Source: Leifsonia shinshuensis (GTDB lineage Bacteria; Actinomycetota; Actinomycetes; Actinomycetales; Microbacteriaceae). Taken from it: DNA of 64,000 bases. This document shows, in pieces, positions 8,742 through 17,748 of this stretch. The DNA is taken from contig NZ_JAVDVK010000001.1 in the NCBI RefSeq assembly GCF_031456835.1, forward strand, positions 1,674,001 to 1,738,000. Reading direction: 5' to 3'. Each line of letters starts with the position of its first letter. The stretch's first letter is position 1. A program made the position numbers and the translations under genes. The notes beneath the pieces are model-generated. The model was not told the origin of the DNA. It saw only the letters and a program-made list of their open reading frames with translations, and made no database searches.

Positions 8742-8883
8742 CCAACCCGTCGCTCCCCTGGTGATCCCCTGAGTGGTAGAGCGCCTGACTCTGCCGGATC
8801 CCGGCTCCCCGGTCCAGAATGTCGATCGACGGTCCACCCGTTCGACGCCCCGGTGAAGCATTCGCTCTCGAGAGGACACAACG

Positions 8884-9228
8884 ATGAAGTACATGATGTT
8901 CGTGATCACCGACAGCTCGCCCGACACCGAGCGGGACGAGTCGGACGTCGACGGCTGGGTGGACGAGCTGGACGCGAGCGGCAAGCGCGTGATCGGCGAG
9001 GTGCTGCAGGCGCCCGCCGAGTCGCGCGTGGTCCGCGTGCGCGACGGCAAGCGGTACGTCACCGACGGCCCGTTCGCCGAGACCAAGGAGTGGATCTGCG
9101 GGTTCGACATCCTCGAGGTCGCCGACCTGGACGAGGCGATCGAGATCGCCTCCCGGCACCCGATGGCCCGCAACGGCCAGCTGGAGCTGCGCCCGTTCAT
9201 GGAGTGGGACGAGGTCGCCGGGGCGTGA
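8884..9228 (+). CDS. YCII-family protein
   Basis: This 114-residue dimeric alpha-beta barrel protein belongs to the YCII/DGPF group, with the family motif TDGPFAETKEW near residues 59-69 and the MKYMMFVI start. Members often sit next to ECF sigma factors or enzymes, and their biochemical role is not established. A purine-rich AGAGGACA site precedes the ATG. The stop overlaps the start of the carboxylesterase, so the two are probably co-translated. Confidence 0.85.
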   Translation: MKYMMFVITDSSPDTERDESDVDGWVDELDASGKRVIGEVLQAPAESRVVRVRDGKRYVTDGPFAETKEWICGFDILEVADLDEAIEIASRHPMARNGQLELRPFMEWDEVAGA

Positions 9229-10775
9229 GCGAGCGGCCGGTCGTCGTCACGTCCGCGGGCGCCGTCCGCGGGCGTGACGACGACCGCGTCAGCACGTGGC
9301 GCGGCATCCGCTATGCCGAGCCTCCGACCGGACGGATGCGCTGGCGAGCCCCCGTCCCCGCGCGACCGTGGGACGGCGTCGCCGATGCCGTCCGTTTCGG
9401 CCCGGCCGCTCCCCAGCGCCCGAATCCGTCGGTCCCGCTCGCGCCGGGTGAACCGGGCGGAGCCCGGCTGGACGAGGACTGCCTGTTCCTCAACGTCGTC
9501 CGCCCGAGCGCCGATCCGCCGCCAGGGCGGCCGCGCCCGGTCATGGTGTGGCTGCACGGCGGCGCCTACGCCCTGGGCTCCTCCAGCCAGCTGGTGTACC
9601 ACGGGGACGAGCTGGTGACCTCCGGCGACGTCGTGGTCGTGACGCTCAACTACCGCCTGGGAGCCCTCGGGTTCCTCGACCTCGGCGCGGCGGGCGTCCC
9701 CGGCGCCGAGAGCAACGTGGCCCTGCGCGACGTTCTGCTGGCGCTGCGCTGGGTCCGTGACAACATCGCGGCGTTCGGCGGCGACCCCGCTCGGGTCACC
9801 GTGTTCGGGCAGAGCGCCGGCGCCGGTCTCGTCACCGCCCTGCTCGCCTCGCCGCTCGCGCACGGCCTCTTCCACCGCGCCATCGCGCAGAGCCCGCCCG
9901 CCGGCTCCATGTACGGTCCGGAGCGCTCGGAGGTCGTCGCGCGAGCGTTCCTCGAGCGGCTGGGCGTCCGTCCGGACGACGCGGTCGCCCTGCAGCACGT
10001 GCCCGTCGAGCGGATCGTGGATGCGGGGGCCGCGGTCTACGCCGACATCCCGCGCGAGCATCCCGGCATGCTCGCCTTCGCGCCCGTGGTCGGCGACGAC
10101 GTGCTGCCGGAGGCGCCGCTCCGGATCCTCAGCGAGGGCCGCGGGATGCGCGTCCCGCTCGTGATCGGCACGAACCGCGACGAGGCGACGCTGTTCCGGC
10201 TGATGCGTTCGCCGCTGCTCCCGATCCGGCGCGCGGCCCTCCAGCGCATGTTCCAGGCCATGCAGGAGGAGCAGCGCGCCGGTGGACCGGACGGGGCGCG
10301 CCTCCCACCGCCCGACCGCGTGCTCGCCGCGTACCGTCGGGCGCCGCTCTCCCGGAACGTCCGCATCGCCACGGACATCGCCTTCCGGATGCCCGCCGTG
10401 TGGGCCGCGGCCGGCCACGCGGAGGTCGCCCCGACGTTCCTCTACCGCTTCGACTTCGCGCCGCCGCTGCTCCGGCTGAGCGGCATCGGCGCCGCGCACG
10501 CCACGGACCTCCCGTACGTCTGGGGCGAGTTCGGTGGGCTCCCCCGCGACCCGTCGTTCTGGCTCGGCGGACGCCGCAGCGCCGACGAGGTCTCCCGGCG
10601 GATGCGGGCCCGGTGGGCCTCCTTCGCGCACGGCGGCGCCCCGGGCGAGGGATGGCCGCCCTACGACGCGGAGCAGCGCGCCACCCTGCTCATCGATTCC
10701 GAAGAGCGCGTGGTCCCCGATCTGGACGGAGCCCTGCGCGCGGGCTGGGGCGAGCAGATCCTGTCCTTCCGCTGA
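9225..10775 (+). CDS. Type-B carboxylesterase/lipase family
   Basis: This 516-residue alpha/beta hydrolase is of the cholinesterase-like type-B family. It has the N-terminal WRGIRYAEPPTGRMRW block, the oxyanion segment VMVWLHGGAYALG, and the nucleophile elbow VFGQSAGAGL (serine near residue 197). The usual glutamate of GESAG is replaced by glutamine, as in some bacterial members. It probably hydrolyses esters in the cytoplasm; no signal peptide is seen. The reading frame extends to 8853, but the GTG at 9225 overlapping the YCII stop is the natural start. Confidence 0.9.
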   Translation: MSERPVVVTSAGAVRGRDDDRVSTWRGIRYAEPPTGRMRWRAPVPARPWDGVADAVRFGPAAPQRPNPSVPLAPGEPGGARLDEDCLFLNVVRPSADPPPGRPRPVMVWLHGGAYALGSSSQLVYHGDELVTSGDVVVVTLNYRLGALGFLDLGAAGVPGAESNVALRDVLLALRWVRDNIAAFGGDPARVTVFGQSAGAGLVTALLASPLAHGLFHRAIAQSPPAGSMYGPERSEVVARAFLERLGVRPDDAVALQHVPVERIVDAGAAVYADIPREHPGMLAFAPVVGDDVLPEAPLRILSEGRGMRVPLVIGTNRDEATLFRLMRSPLLPIRRAALQRMFQAMQEEQRAGGPDGARLPPPDRVLAAYRRAPLSRNVRIATDIAFRMPAVWAAAGHAEVAPTFLYRFDFAPPLLRLSGIGAAHATDLPYVWGEFGGLPRDPSFWLGGRRSADEVSRRMRARWASFAHGGAPGEGWPPYDAEQRATLLIDSEERVVPDLDGALRAGWGEQILSFR

Positions 10776-10798
10776 ACGCTCCCCCTAGACTGACCGGT

Positions 10799-11173
10799 AT
10801 GGTGCTGCTGCCGCTGATCGTGTTCGCACTGTTCGTGTTCGCGCTGGTCGACATCATCCTGCGCCGCGACGACCAGGTGAAGCACCTGCCGAAGCTCGCC
10901 TGGGTGTTCATCGTCATCCTGCTCCCGCTGGTGGGCGGCATCCTCTGGTTCGCGGTCGGCCGCGAGTACGAGAGCGCCCCCGCGCCCCGCCGCACGCTGC
11001 GCATGCCGACGGTGGACGAGCGGCACCGAACCGACCCGGCCCTCCGGCCCGACAGCACCGAGGCGCAGCTCGCCGCCCTGGAGCGCGAGATCGAGGCCGC
11101 CGACCGCGATCAGCGCATCCGGCGCCTCGAAGAGGAGCTCCGCCGCCGCGACGACGCGGGCGAACCGGCCTGA
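10799..11173 (+). CDS. Small membrane protein with a PLDc_N-type domain
   Basis: The 124-residue product has two N-terminal membrane segments (about residues 1-20 and 32-54) separated by DIILRRDDQVKHLPKLAW, the layout of the phospholipase-D N-terminal (PLDc_N) domain. No HKD catalytic motif follows. The C-terminal half is a charged, probably coiled-coil tail. Stand-alone PLDc_N proteins are common in actinobacteria and have no known function. The start is the ATG 23 nt after the esterase stop. Confidence 0.85.
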   Translation: MVLLPLIVFALFVFALVDIILRRDDQVKHLPKLAWVFIVILLPLVGGILWFAVGREYESAPAPRRTLRMPTVDERHRTDPALRPDSTEAQLAALEREIEAADRDQRIRRLEEELRRRDDAGEPA

Positions 11174-11193
11174 CGGGTCGCCGCTGCGTCGCG

Positions 11194-11826
11194 CTACCCC
11201 TCCGGCGTGTGCTGCGCGACGAAGCGGATCGCGTCATGCGCCATCCCCGGCGTGATCTCGTGGCCGGCCGCCGGATAGACGTGCTCCTCCAGCGTCGAGT
11301 GCCCGGGCAGGAACTCGCGCATCCGGATGATGTCGTGCGTGCTGATCACGTCGTCGCGGGCGCCGTGCCCCCAGAACACCGGCGGACGGCTGGAGGCGAG
11401 CTCCGCATCCCCGCGCTCCTCGTCGTCCGTCGTGAAGCCGCCCAGCGTCACCACGAACGAGAGCCGCCCGGGTGCGCGCCGCAGCATCTGAAGCGCCGTC
11501 GCGCCGCCCTGCGACCACCCGACCGCCGCCACGGGCGCGTCGCCGAACCGCTCATCGACCCACGCCAGCAGCCGGTCCGCCGCCGGCGCGACGTTGCTCG
11601 AGAGCGCCCCGCGTTCTCCGTCGTCGGCGACGTGGAACCACTCGAACCGGTCTCCCAGCGGCAGCGGCGCCTGCAGCAGCTCGGTCCGCCACGGCGCGGG
11701 CGTGCGCTCCGCGATCCAGGCGAGATCCTCCCGGATGCCGTAGCGGCCGTGCAGGAACAGCAGGACGGGGGCGGTGGACGAGGTCGGCATCCCTCCATTC
11801 ATCCCCCGCGGCCCGCCCGCGTCCAC
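11194..11826 (-). CDS. Alpha/beta hydrolase (phospholipase/carboxylesterase-like)
   Basis: This 210-residue serine hydrolase has a lid-less esterase fold: the N-terminal LLFLHGRYG oxyanion loop, the nucleophile motif GWSQGGATAL, the acid in GARDDVIST and the histidine in AAGHEI. It resembles bacterial carboxylesterase/dienelactone-hydrolase-like proteins; the substrate is unknown. The start is uncertain. The GTG at 11826 gives the longest form, and ATGs at 11802 and 11790 are alternatives, each with poor Shine-Dalgarno spacing. Confidence 0.82.
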   Translation of the reverse strand: MDAGGPRGMNGGMPTSSTAPVLLFLHGRYGIREDLAWIAERTPAPWRTELLQAPLPLGDRFEWFHVADDGERGALSSNVAPAADRLLAWVDERFGDAPVAAVGWSQGGATALQMLRRAPGRLSFVVTLGGFTTDDEERGDAELASSRPPVFWGHGARDDVISTHDIIRMREFLPGHSTLEEHVYPAAGHEITPGMAHDAIRFVAQHTPEG

Positions 11827-11942
11827 CCCGGCACGGTGAGACGCCGCTGACAGTAGCCTCCACGTCGCGTCACGCGCGCCCGAAGTCCCTCGTCATCGTG
11901 TGTGGAACCGCTTCGCGGAACAGCCGAGATGGGGAGACGACC

Positions 11943-12428
11943 ATGCCGAAACGCACTGCACCACTCATCGAGCCCTCGCCGGGGCGTCAGGCGAGCCCGC
12001 ACACACGGACCGATGCCTGGCTGCGCCTGAGGCTGGCCGTCGCCGACGAGTACGTGAGCAAGCTCCCGGAGCTGCTCGCCGTCGACGAGTTCGCCCGCCT
12101 CACCGGCCTCACGATCGCGCAGGTGCGTCACGCCACGACGACGGGCGACCTCGTGGTCTCGCTCCGGGACGGCCGCCGCGGGATCGCGCCGGAGGACAAT
12201 CTCCCGTTCCTGATCCGCGAGCGACTTTTGCGGCTGCCGCGCCCCGGCCGGGCCACGTCCACGCGCCGCGCCCGATCCCTCCCGATCAGCCCAGCCGCCT
12301 ACGAACGCATCTGGGACGAGGCGGTCTGCCACCGGATCGCGCCGGAGGCCGCACTCGACCGCCTGCTGCGCGTCCCCTCGAGCGCGCAGCAGGCGGATGC
12401 CGACAGTACGGCCAGCCGGTACTGCTGA
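11943..12428 (+). CDS. Conserved-looking unknown protein, possible HTH
   Basis: I do not recognise this 161-residue protein. The middle part, LLAVDEFARLTGLTIAQVRH (about residues 43-62), reads like the helix-turn-helix of MerR/excisionase-type DNA-binding proteins. It is followed by a short beta-rich stretch and a basic region. The ATG has a GGGGAGACG ribosome site. Codon use matches the surrounding genes, so it looks real and native. It stands alone, convergent with the GT2 gene. Confidence 0.7.
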   Translation: MPKRTAPLIEPSPGRQASPHTRTDAWLRLRLAVADEYVSKLPELLAVDEFARLTGLTIAQVRHATTTGDLVVSLRDGRRGIAPEDNLPFLIRERLLRLPRPGRATSTRRARSLPISPAAYERIWDEAVCHRIAPEAALDRLLRVPSSAQQADADSTASRYC

Positions 12429-12452
12429 GGCCGCACCGGCCGGACGCGCCGA

Positions 12453-13775
12453 TCAGGCGACGGCAGCGACCTCGACCGTCCGCACCGTCTTGTCCCATCC
12501 GGTCTTCTTCTGGAAGATCCGGATGAGCGCACCCCAGGCGCAGATGTAGGAGAGGTAGTTCATCACCACGAACGAGTGGCCCATGAGGTAAGCGCGCCAG
12601 AACCCGACCTCGCTGTCGCGCCGCAGGTAGACCACCGAGGTGAAGAGCGCGGGCGCGAAGGTGAGCAGGTACCACGCGAGCACCCCGAGGATCAGGGAGA
12701 GCGGCCCGCTCACGAAAGCGAACGACGAGTCCATGCGCGAGATGAACATGAACAGGGTCCAGTGCGAGAGGAGGGACCACGGCAGGTCGAACAGCCACGG
12801 AACGATCAGGTAGCCGGACAGCTCCAGCACCTTGGGCGCGCTGAGCTTCGGGTTCGACCAGATGCCGGGCAGGCGCTTCGCTGCCATCATGTGCCCCTGG
12901 TACCACCGGCGGCGCTGCACGATGAGCCGCTTCAGGCTCTCGACGGCCTCCTGGTCCACCGACGCGTACGGCGTCGTCGTGAGCTCCCAGCCGTTGTTCG
13001 ACAGGCTGATCGCGAGGTCCAGGTCCTCGGTCAGTGAGGACGACCAGGGAAGCGCGTCGAGGCCTTCGAGTGCCGACATGCGCGTGAACTGACCGTTGCC
13101 GCCGAGCGACACCGTCCCGGTCTTCCGGCGCCCGAACTGGGTGACGGCCGACATCGACCAGAACTGGAAGTCCTGGAACCGGGTCAGGAAGTTGCGACCG
13201 CGGTTCCGGATGCGGACGGCCAGCTGCACGCCCCCGACCGTCTCGTCCTCGAACAGCGGCAGGACGTGGCTGAAGGCACCGTCCGACAGACGGCCGTCGG
13301 CGTCCATCACCAGGACGATGACGCGCGCCGGGTCCTGCCCGCGCTCCTCCACCAGCTCGCGGATCAGGCGGTAGGCGTCGTTGAGCGCGTCCCCCTTGCC
13401 CTGCCGGGCGTGGGGCAGTTCACGGCGCAGCACGATGGTCGAGTCGCCGCCTTCGCGGCGTGCGATCTCGGAGGTCGCGTCGTCCGAGGCGTCATCGATC
13501 ACGATGGTGGTGACCCGGCGGCCTCCCCGGAGCGCCGCCACGGTCGGGCCGATGACGGCCTCCTCGTTGAGGCAGGGGATCATCACGTAGACGTCGAACG
13601 TCTCCGGGTCGTCGATGAACGGGTCGAGGTACGTGGTGTCGCCCTGCGCGCCGAGCTTGGCGCCCAGCTTCCGGTTCTCGTGGAGCCCGGCGAGCATCGA
13701 CACCAGGAAGTAGGCGAGCGACAGGCAGACCACCACACCGGCGATCGAGTTGATGATGGCGATGGCGAGGGTCAT
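12453..13775 (-). CDS. Processive GT2 glycosyltransferase (membrane polysaccharide synthase type)
   Basis: This 440-residue protein has one N-terminal membrane helix and a cytoplasmic GT2 domain with PCLNEE and DDAS (about 93-97), the metal-binding DAD (158-160), the catalytic TED (249-251) and QRRRW (287-291). Three or four membrane helices follow. The D, DxD, TED, QxxRW set is that of processive synthases (cellulose, hyaluronan and poly-GlcNAc synthases). The polymer cannot be named. It is divergent from the Ig-like protein and acyltransferase genes, suggesting one surface-polysaccharide locus. Confidence 0.88.
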   Translation of the reverse strand: MTLAIAIINSIAGVVVCLSLAYFLVSMLAGLHENRKLGAKLGAQGDTTYLDPFIDDPETFDVYVMIPCLNEEAVIGPTVAALRGGRRVTTIVIDDASDDATSEIARREGGDSTIVLRRELPHARQGKGDALNDAYRLIRELVEERGQDPARVIVLVMDADGRLSDGAFSHVLPLFEDETVGGVQLAVRIRNRGRNFLTRFQDFQFWSMSAVTQFGRRKTGTVSLGGNGQFTRMSALEGLDALPWSSSLTEDLDLAISLSNNGWELTTTPYASVDQEAVESLKRLIVQRRRWYQGHMMAAKRLPGIWSNPKLSAPKVLELSGYLIVPWLFDLPWSLLSHWTLFMFISRMDSSFAFVSGPLSLILGVLAWYLLTFAPALFTSVVYLRRDSEVGFWRAYLMGHSFVVMNYLSYICAWGALIRIFQKKTGWDKTVRTVEVAAVA

Positions 13776-13956
13776 GTGCGGCCTTTTCTGTCGAGGTCGG
13801 CGTTCTCCTTGAAGAGACCCGTCTGGCTGCCGATTACTGTCGGGCACCGGCGCAACGCGGCGGGCAGGCTCCAATGCCGTCATAGCGGGGCCGAATTTGC
13901 GGTCTTGATAGACGAGGCCGATCGGTCTCACTGCACCCGAACCCGCATGAGGAACC

Positions 13957-14604
13957 ATGAAGAAGACACCAGGAATCGTCGCCGCCGCGCTGGCGCTGCT
14001 CATGTCGGGCGGCTCCGCCATGGCAGCCGGAGCGACGGAACCGACCGCCGTCGTCGCCGCCGACACCCATGACGCCGTCGCGTTCACCAGCCCTGCGCCG
14101 GGTTCACGCGTCACCGAGCGCACCCCCGAATTCCGTGGCACGGGCAAGCCGGGTGCGTCCGTCGTGGTCACCGGCCTGAACGGCGTCGTGCTCTGCGCCG
14201 CGCGGGTGACTGCGGACGGCTGGGCCTGCACCAGCGTCGTCCCCATCGGCGACGGAACCGCCTGGGCCATCGCGACCCAGGATGCCTGGGCGGTGAAGAC
14301 GTCGGCCTCGTTGAGCTTCGAGGTCGATTACGAACCCCGGCCGGCGGTGCCCGCGTGGGTCTTCCCGCTCGGCGGCGCAGCTCTCATCATCCTGGTCGTC
14401 GGAGGCGGCATCCTGCTGGCCTCCTGGCGGCGAAAGCGCGGGGACGAGCAGGACCACGGCGAGCCCGCCGTGGATGCCGCGACCGAGGCCGACGAGAACG
14501 AATCGACAGCCGACGCTCAGACGGGCACAGAAACGGACACAGAAACGGACACCGAGGCAGACGCGGAGACAGAAGCGGAGGCCGAGCGGGTCACCGCCGA
14601 GTGA
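13957..14604 (+). CDS. Secreted, membrane-anchored Ig-like protein with an acidic repeat tail
   Basis: This 215-residue protein has a signal peptide (KK start, hydrophobic run ending GSAMAAGA). Residues 40-128 form an Ig-like extracellular domain (VAFTSPAPGSRVTERTPEF). A C-terminal transmembrane helix (about 134-152) is followed by the basic stop-transfer RRKR and an acidic cytoplasmic tail built of TETDTE-type repeats. Function is unknown. The partner genes suggest a role in surface-polysaccharide synthesis or attachment. Its stop overlaps the acyltransferase start. Confidence 0.75.
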   Translation: MKKTPGIVAAALALLMSGGSAMAAGATEPTAVVAADTHDAVAFTSPAPGSRVTERTPEFRGTGKPGASVVVTGLNGVVLCAARVTADGWACTSVVPIGDGTAWAIATQDAWAVKTSASLSFEVDYEPRPAVPAWVFPLGGAALIILVVGGGILLASWRRKRGDEQDHGEPAVDAATEADENESTADAQTGTETDTETDTEADAETEAEAERVTAE

Positions 14605-16418
14605 GACGGTATGCCGCGGTCGACGGCCTGCGCGGCATCGCCATCCTCTCCATCGCGGTGTACCACACCGGCCTCTACAGCAACGGGATCTTCGGCGTCG
14701 ACGCCTTCCTTGTCCTCTCCGGGTTCTTCGTCACGCTGACCCTCGGGCGGGACCTCGTCACCGAAGGCCGGCTGGGACTGCGGGCTTTCTACGGGCGAAG
14801 GGTCAAACGGCTGCTTCCCGCCCTGCTTCTGGTCCTGGTCCTGACCACAGGGGCCGTGTGGATGTGGGCGAGCGCGGCCGAGCGTGCCCAGTTCATCCCC
14901 CGGGCCCTCGCCGCGCTCGGAAACGTGGCCAACTGGCAGGCGATCGTGCAGGGCGACGGGTATTGGGAGGCGGCACACCGTCCGGGCCCGCTCTCGCATC
15001 TGTGGTCGCTCTCGCTGACCGAGCAGTTCTACCTGGTGTGGCCGCCCGCGCTCGCGGCGATCGTCTTCCTCGCCCGGAAGGCCGGAGCGATCCAGAGGAT
15101 GACGGCTCTGCTGATCGGCGGCGCGCTGGCCCTCACGCTCGTCGCCGAGCTGACGGTCTGGGGTGCGTTCGTCTTCGCCGGCGAGGGCGCCGACCGGGCG
15201 TATCTCGGCACGGACACCCACGGGATGGCGCTTGCCGCCGGGGCGGTGGCCGCTGTGGTCGTCCTGTGGACCGAGAACCGCATCCCGCATCGCGACCCGC
15301 CGCCCGCGCGATCGCCCCTGCTGACCTCGCTCCTCGGCATGAGCCTTCTCACGGCCATCGTCGTCGCATCGATCTGCGCCGACTCATATCGTGCCGACTG
15401 GTTGTACTTCGGCGGATTCGCCGCTGTCGCCGCCGCGCTTGCGGCTCTGATCGTGCTGCTGACGAGCGAGAGTCCGCTCGCCTCCGTCCTGTCGGTCGGT
15501 CCCCTTGTCGCAGTCGGCCGCATGTCCTATGCGCTGTTCCTCGTGCACATGCCCGTCATCTGGTTCACCCGCACCATCCTGGAAAACCTCACCGACGTGG
15601 AGGTGCTCGCCGTCTCCCTTCCCGTCTCGCTCATGATCGCCGCGACGCTGCACCATGCGTTCTCCGAACCGCTCCGGCGCGCGACCTGGGACGGGCGCCG
15701 CCGGATCCTCGCGGCCGGTCTCACCGCGGCCACCGCTGTCGCCGTCCTGGGAGCCGCCGTCCTGCCGCCGGGAGGCGGTGGCGCAGTCCGCGTCCTCACC
15801 CTGGGCGACTCGTTGGCGAACAACTTCGCGACGGCCCTGTCCCACTCCTCATCGGAGATCGCGGTCAGCGACGGGGGAATCGGCGGGTGCGGCATCATGT
15901 CGCCTCAGGCGACGAGGATGCCCGGCTCCGGCAGCCTGGATGTGCCCACCGGCTGTCTCCCCTGGGAGGAACGCTATGCTGCCCGACTCGCCGAGGACCG
16001 GCCGGACGTCGTCCTGATCGATCTGGCATGGGACGGCGTCGAGCAGCAGCTCGACGGCCGCTGGTCCGATCTCACCGATAAGGCGACGCAGAACCACTAT
16101 CGAGCGCAGCTGAGCCGTCTCGGCGGACTGCTCGAGGGCACGTCCGCCCACGTGCTGATCGCCAACTCCCGCGCCTCCACGTGCGTCACCTCAGCGGAGT
16201 CGGCAGCGATCCACTCGCGGATGATCGCCGAATTCGCGGCCGCGCACCGCAACTTCAGCCTGCTCGACCTGAACGGACATCTGTGCCCGGGCGGCGACTG
16301 CGCGACGACGACGAAGGGCGGAGCCCCGCTCTATGTCGACGGCGTCCACTTCACGCGCGCGGGACTCGCGGAGCTCGAGCCGTGGCTGACCCACGAGGTG
16401 CTGCGGGTGGCGCCGTGA
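14601..16418 (+). CDS. Acyltransferase-3 with fused SGNH domain (OafA/YrhL type)
   Basis: This 605-residue membrane enzyme O-acylates cell-surface carbohydrate. An N-terminal acyltransferase-3 domain of about ten helices begins AAVDGLRGIAILSI. The C-terminal extracytoplasmic SGNH domain has GDS (LTLGDSLANN, about residue 405) and the DxxH-type block VDGVHFT near the end. The start is the GTG overlapping the preceding stop, because homologues begin right at YAAVDGLRG. GC and GAT/GCA codon use here are slightly less biased than in neighbouring housekeeping genes. Confidence 0.9.
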   Translation: MRRYAAVDGLRGIAILSIAVYHTGLYSNGIFGVDAFLVLSGFFVTLTLGRDLVTEGRLGLRAFYGRRVKRLLPALLLVLVLTTGAVWMWASAAERAQFIPRALAALGNVANWQAIVQGDGYWEAAHRPGPLSHLWSLSLTEQFYLVWPPALAAIVFLARKAGAIQRMTALLIGGALALTLVAELTVWGAFVFAGEGADRAYLGTDTHGMALAAGAVAAVVVLWTENRIPHRDPPPARSPLLTSLLGMSLLTAIVVASICADSYRADWLYFGGFAAVAAALAALIVLLTSESPLASVLSVGPLVAVGRMSYALFLVHMPVIWFTRTILENLTDVEVLAVSLPVSLMIAATLHHAFSEPLRRATWDGRRRILAAGLTAATAVAVLGAAVLPPGGGGAVRVLTLGDSLANNFATALSHSSSEIAVSDGGIGGCGIMSPQATRMPGSGSLDVPTGCLPWEERYAARLAEDRPDVVLIDLAWDGVEQQLDGRWSDLTDKATQNHYRAQLSRLGGLLEGTSAHVLIANSRASTCVTSAESAAIHSRMIAEFAAAHRNFSLLDLNGHLCPGGDCATTTKGGAPLYVDGVHFTRAGLAELEPWLTHEVLRVAP

Positions 16419-16431
16419 CCGCGGCGGATGG

Positions 16432-16504
16432 AGCCGGCTGCGGGACTCGAACCCGCGACCGCTCGCTTACAAGGCGAGTGCTCTACCAACTGAGCTAAGC
16501 CGGC
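16432..16504 (-). tRNA. tRNA-Thr (anticodon TGT)
   Basis: Read on the minus strand, the 73-nt sequence folds as a full cloverleaf: a 7-bp acceptor stem GCCGGCT/AGCCGGC, D-arm GCTC..GAGC, anticodon stem CTCGC/GCGAG with loop CTTGTAA (anticodon TGT), and T-arm with TTCGAGT. The CCA end is not encoded. It lies between the acyltransferase and the DsbA-like gene. Confidence 0.95.
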
Positions 16505-16531
16505 ACGGCGGTCTCCCGCCCGCCCAACATC

Positions 16532-17437
16532 CTAGGGGGTCGGCGTCGGGGTCGGCGTCGCGGTCGAGGTGTACTCGTCGCCCTGCGCCTGGAGGATGAA
16601 CGCCTTGAAGTCGTCCGCGCTGGTGAGCGAGCCGGTGTACGGCTTGCCGTTGACCAGCACCAGGAGGGCGTTCGTCATCTTGTTGACGTCGGAGTTGGGG
16701 ATGGGGCCGCTCAGGGCGCGGTCGCTCGCGGTCGTCACCCAGCTCTTGAAGCGGCCGTCGTCGATGCACGAGTCGATGTCGCCGGTGTGCGCAGCACCTG
16801 CCGCCTCGGCGCGCTTCTTCAGCACCTGGTCGCTCAGTCCCGGTCCGCCCTCGGCGGGCTGCTTGTCGAACAGGGAGGCGTTGAACTTCCAGAACGCGTT
16901 GGGGTCGTAGTTCGCGACGCAGGCCGCGGCATTCGCCGCGCGGAGCGAGTACTTCGTGCCCGCCGAGTGGCTGGTGTAGATCGCCACCGGGTGCATCTCG
17001 ACGGTGACCGCGCCGTTCTTCACCAGCGGCTCGAGCTGCTTGAGGTTGGTGCGCTGGAAGTCGCCGCACAGCTTGCAGAGGTAGTCCGCGTAGATGCGGA
17101 TGTCGACCGTGCTGGCCTTCGGGTCCGGCGTGCTGGCGACGGGCTTGGCGTCCGGGGCGAGCGCCATCGTGGTCTTCACCTTGAGGCCCGAACCGACGAC
17201 CACGCCGTCGCTGGCCATGTTCTTCGGGCCGGGGACGGTCGGACGGATCGCGCTGACGATCACCACGGCGACGATCGCGAGAACCGCGAGCACAGCGACG
17301 GTGATGCCGCCGCCGAGGAGGGCGCGTCTGCGGCGCTCCTTCTTCTGGTGGGACGTGCGGAGCTGCCGTGCTTTCTCACGGGCGGCCGCGCGGACGTCGC
17401 CGGGGCGGCTGTCGTCGGGCTGGGTGTCAGGGCTCAT
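16532..17437 (-). CDS. Membrane-anchored DsbA-like thioredoxin-fold protein
   Basis: This 301-residue protein has a basic cytoplasmic N-terminus, one membrane helix (about 40-63), and an extracytoplasmic DsbA-like domain with redox motif CKLC at 121-124 (ADYLCKLCGDFQ). It ends in a TPTPTP tail. It probably catalyses disulfide formation or isomerisation in secreted proteins. The start is the ATG at 17437 with GGAAG upstream; the open frame to 17512 adds only unlikely basic residues. The preceding 311-nt spacer to the next gene is divergent. Confidence 0.87.
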   Translation of the reverse strand: MSPDTQPDDSRPGDVRAAAREKARQLRTSHQKKERRRRALLGGGITVAVLAVLAIVAVVIVSAIRPTVPGPKNMASDGVVVGSGLKVKTTMALAPDAKPVASTPDPKASTVDIRIYADYLCKLCGDFQRTNLKQLEPLVKNGAVTVEMHPVAIYTSHSAGTKYSLRAANAAACVANYDPNAFWKFNASLFDKQPAEGGPGLSDQVLKKRAEAAGAAHTGDIDSCIDDGRFKSWVTTASDRALSGPIPNSDVNKMTNALLVLVNGKPYTGSLTSADDFKAFILQAQGDEYTSTATPTPTPTP

Positions 17438-17748
17438 GTCTTCCGGAAACTGCTCTCGGGTCGGACGGGCCGCGCGGGGGACGCGGTGGGGCGGGGCGCG
17501 CATCCGGCGCACACAACCGGGACAGCGTAAACCGGCAGTCTGGGAATCGACCAGACGGTGGCTGGACGCGCGTTCGGCGGATCAGCGGCGGCCGCGCGGG
17601 CGTCCGGCTGGGGGTCCGGTCGAGAGCATGTCCGCCGATGCCATATTATGGCCACGTGGCAGAGACGCCATCGGACGTCTACGCCACGTTCATCCATTCA
17701 CAACGGATCGTCCGGCACGTACCTGCCGGTGAAGGAGACAAGAAGAAG
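17438..17748. promoter_or_regulatory. Divergent spacer between the dsbA-like and ABC ATPase genes, with a putative promoter
   Basis: No gene is seen in these 311 nt. On the plus strand a TATTAT hexamer at 17644-17649 is the best -10 candidate for the downstream ATPase gene, giving a leader of about 95 nt. No good -35 match is visible. The ribosome site GAAGGAGA precedes the start at 17749. Confidence 0.4.

Noticed and set aside
8770-8800. tRNA-like stretch (GAGTGGTAGAGCGCCTGACTC)
   Set aside because: It resembles a D-arm and half an anticodon stem but no acceptor or T-arm partner is found, so no tRNA can be folded.
8733-10631. 632-residue minus-strand ORF
   Set aside because: It is antisense to the YCII and carboxylesterase genes, which have clear family motifs and ribosome sites.
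17645-17700. Upstream-extended start for the ABC ATPase
   Set aside because: The frame is open, but the upstream peptide lacks similarity to ATPases and the ATG at 17749 has a strong ribosome site.
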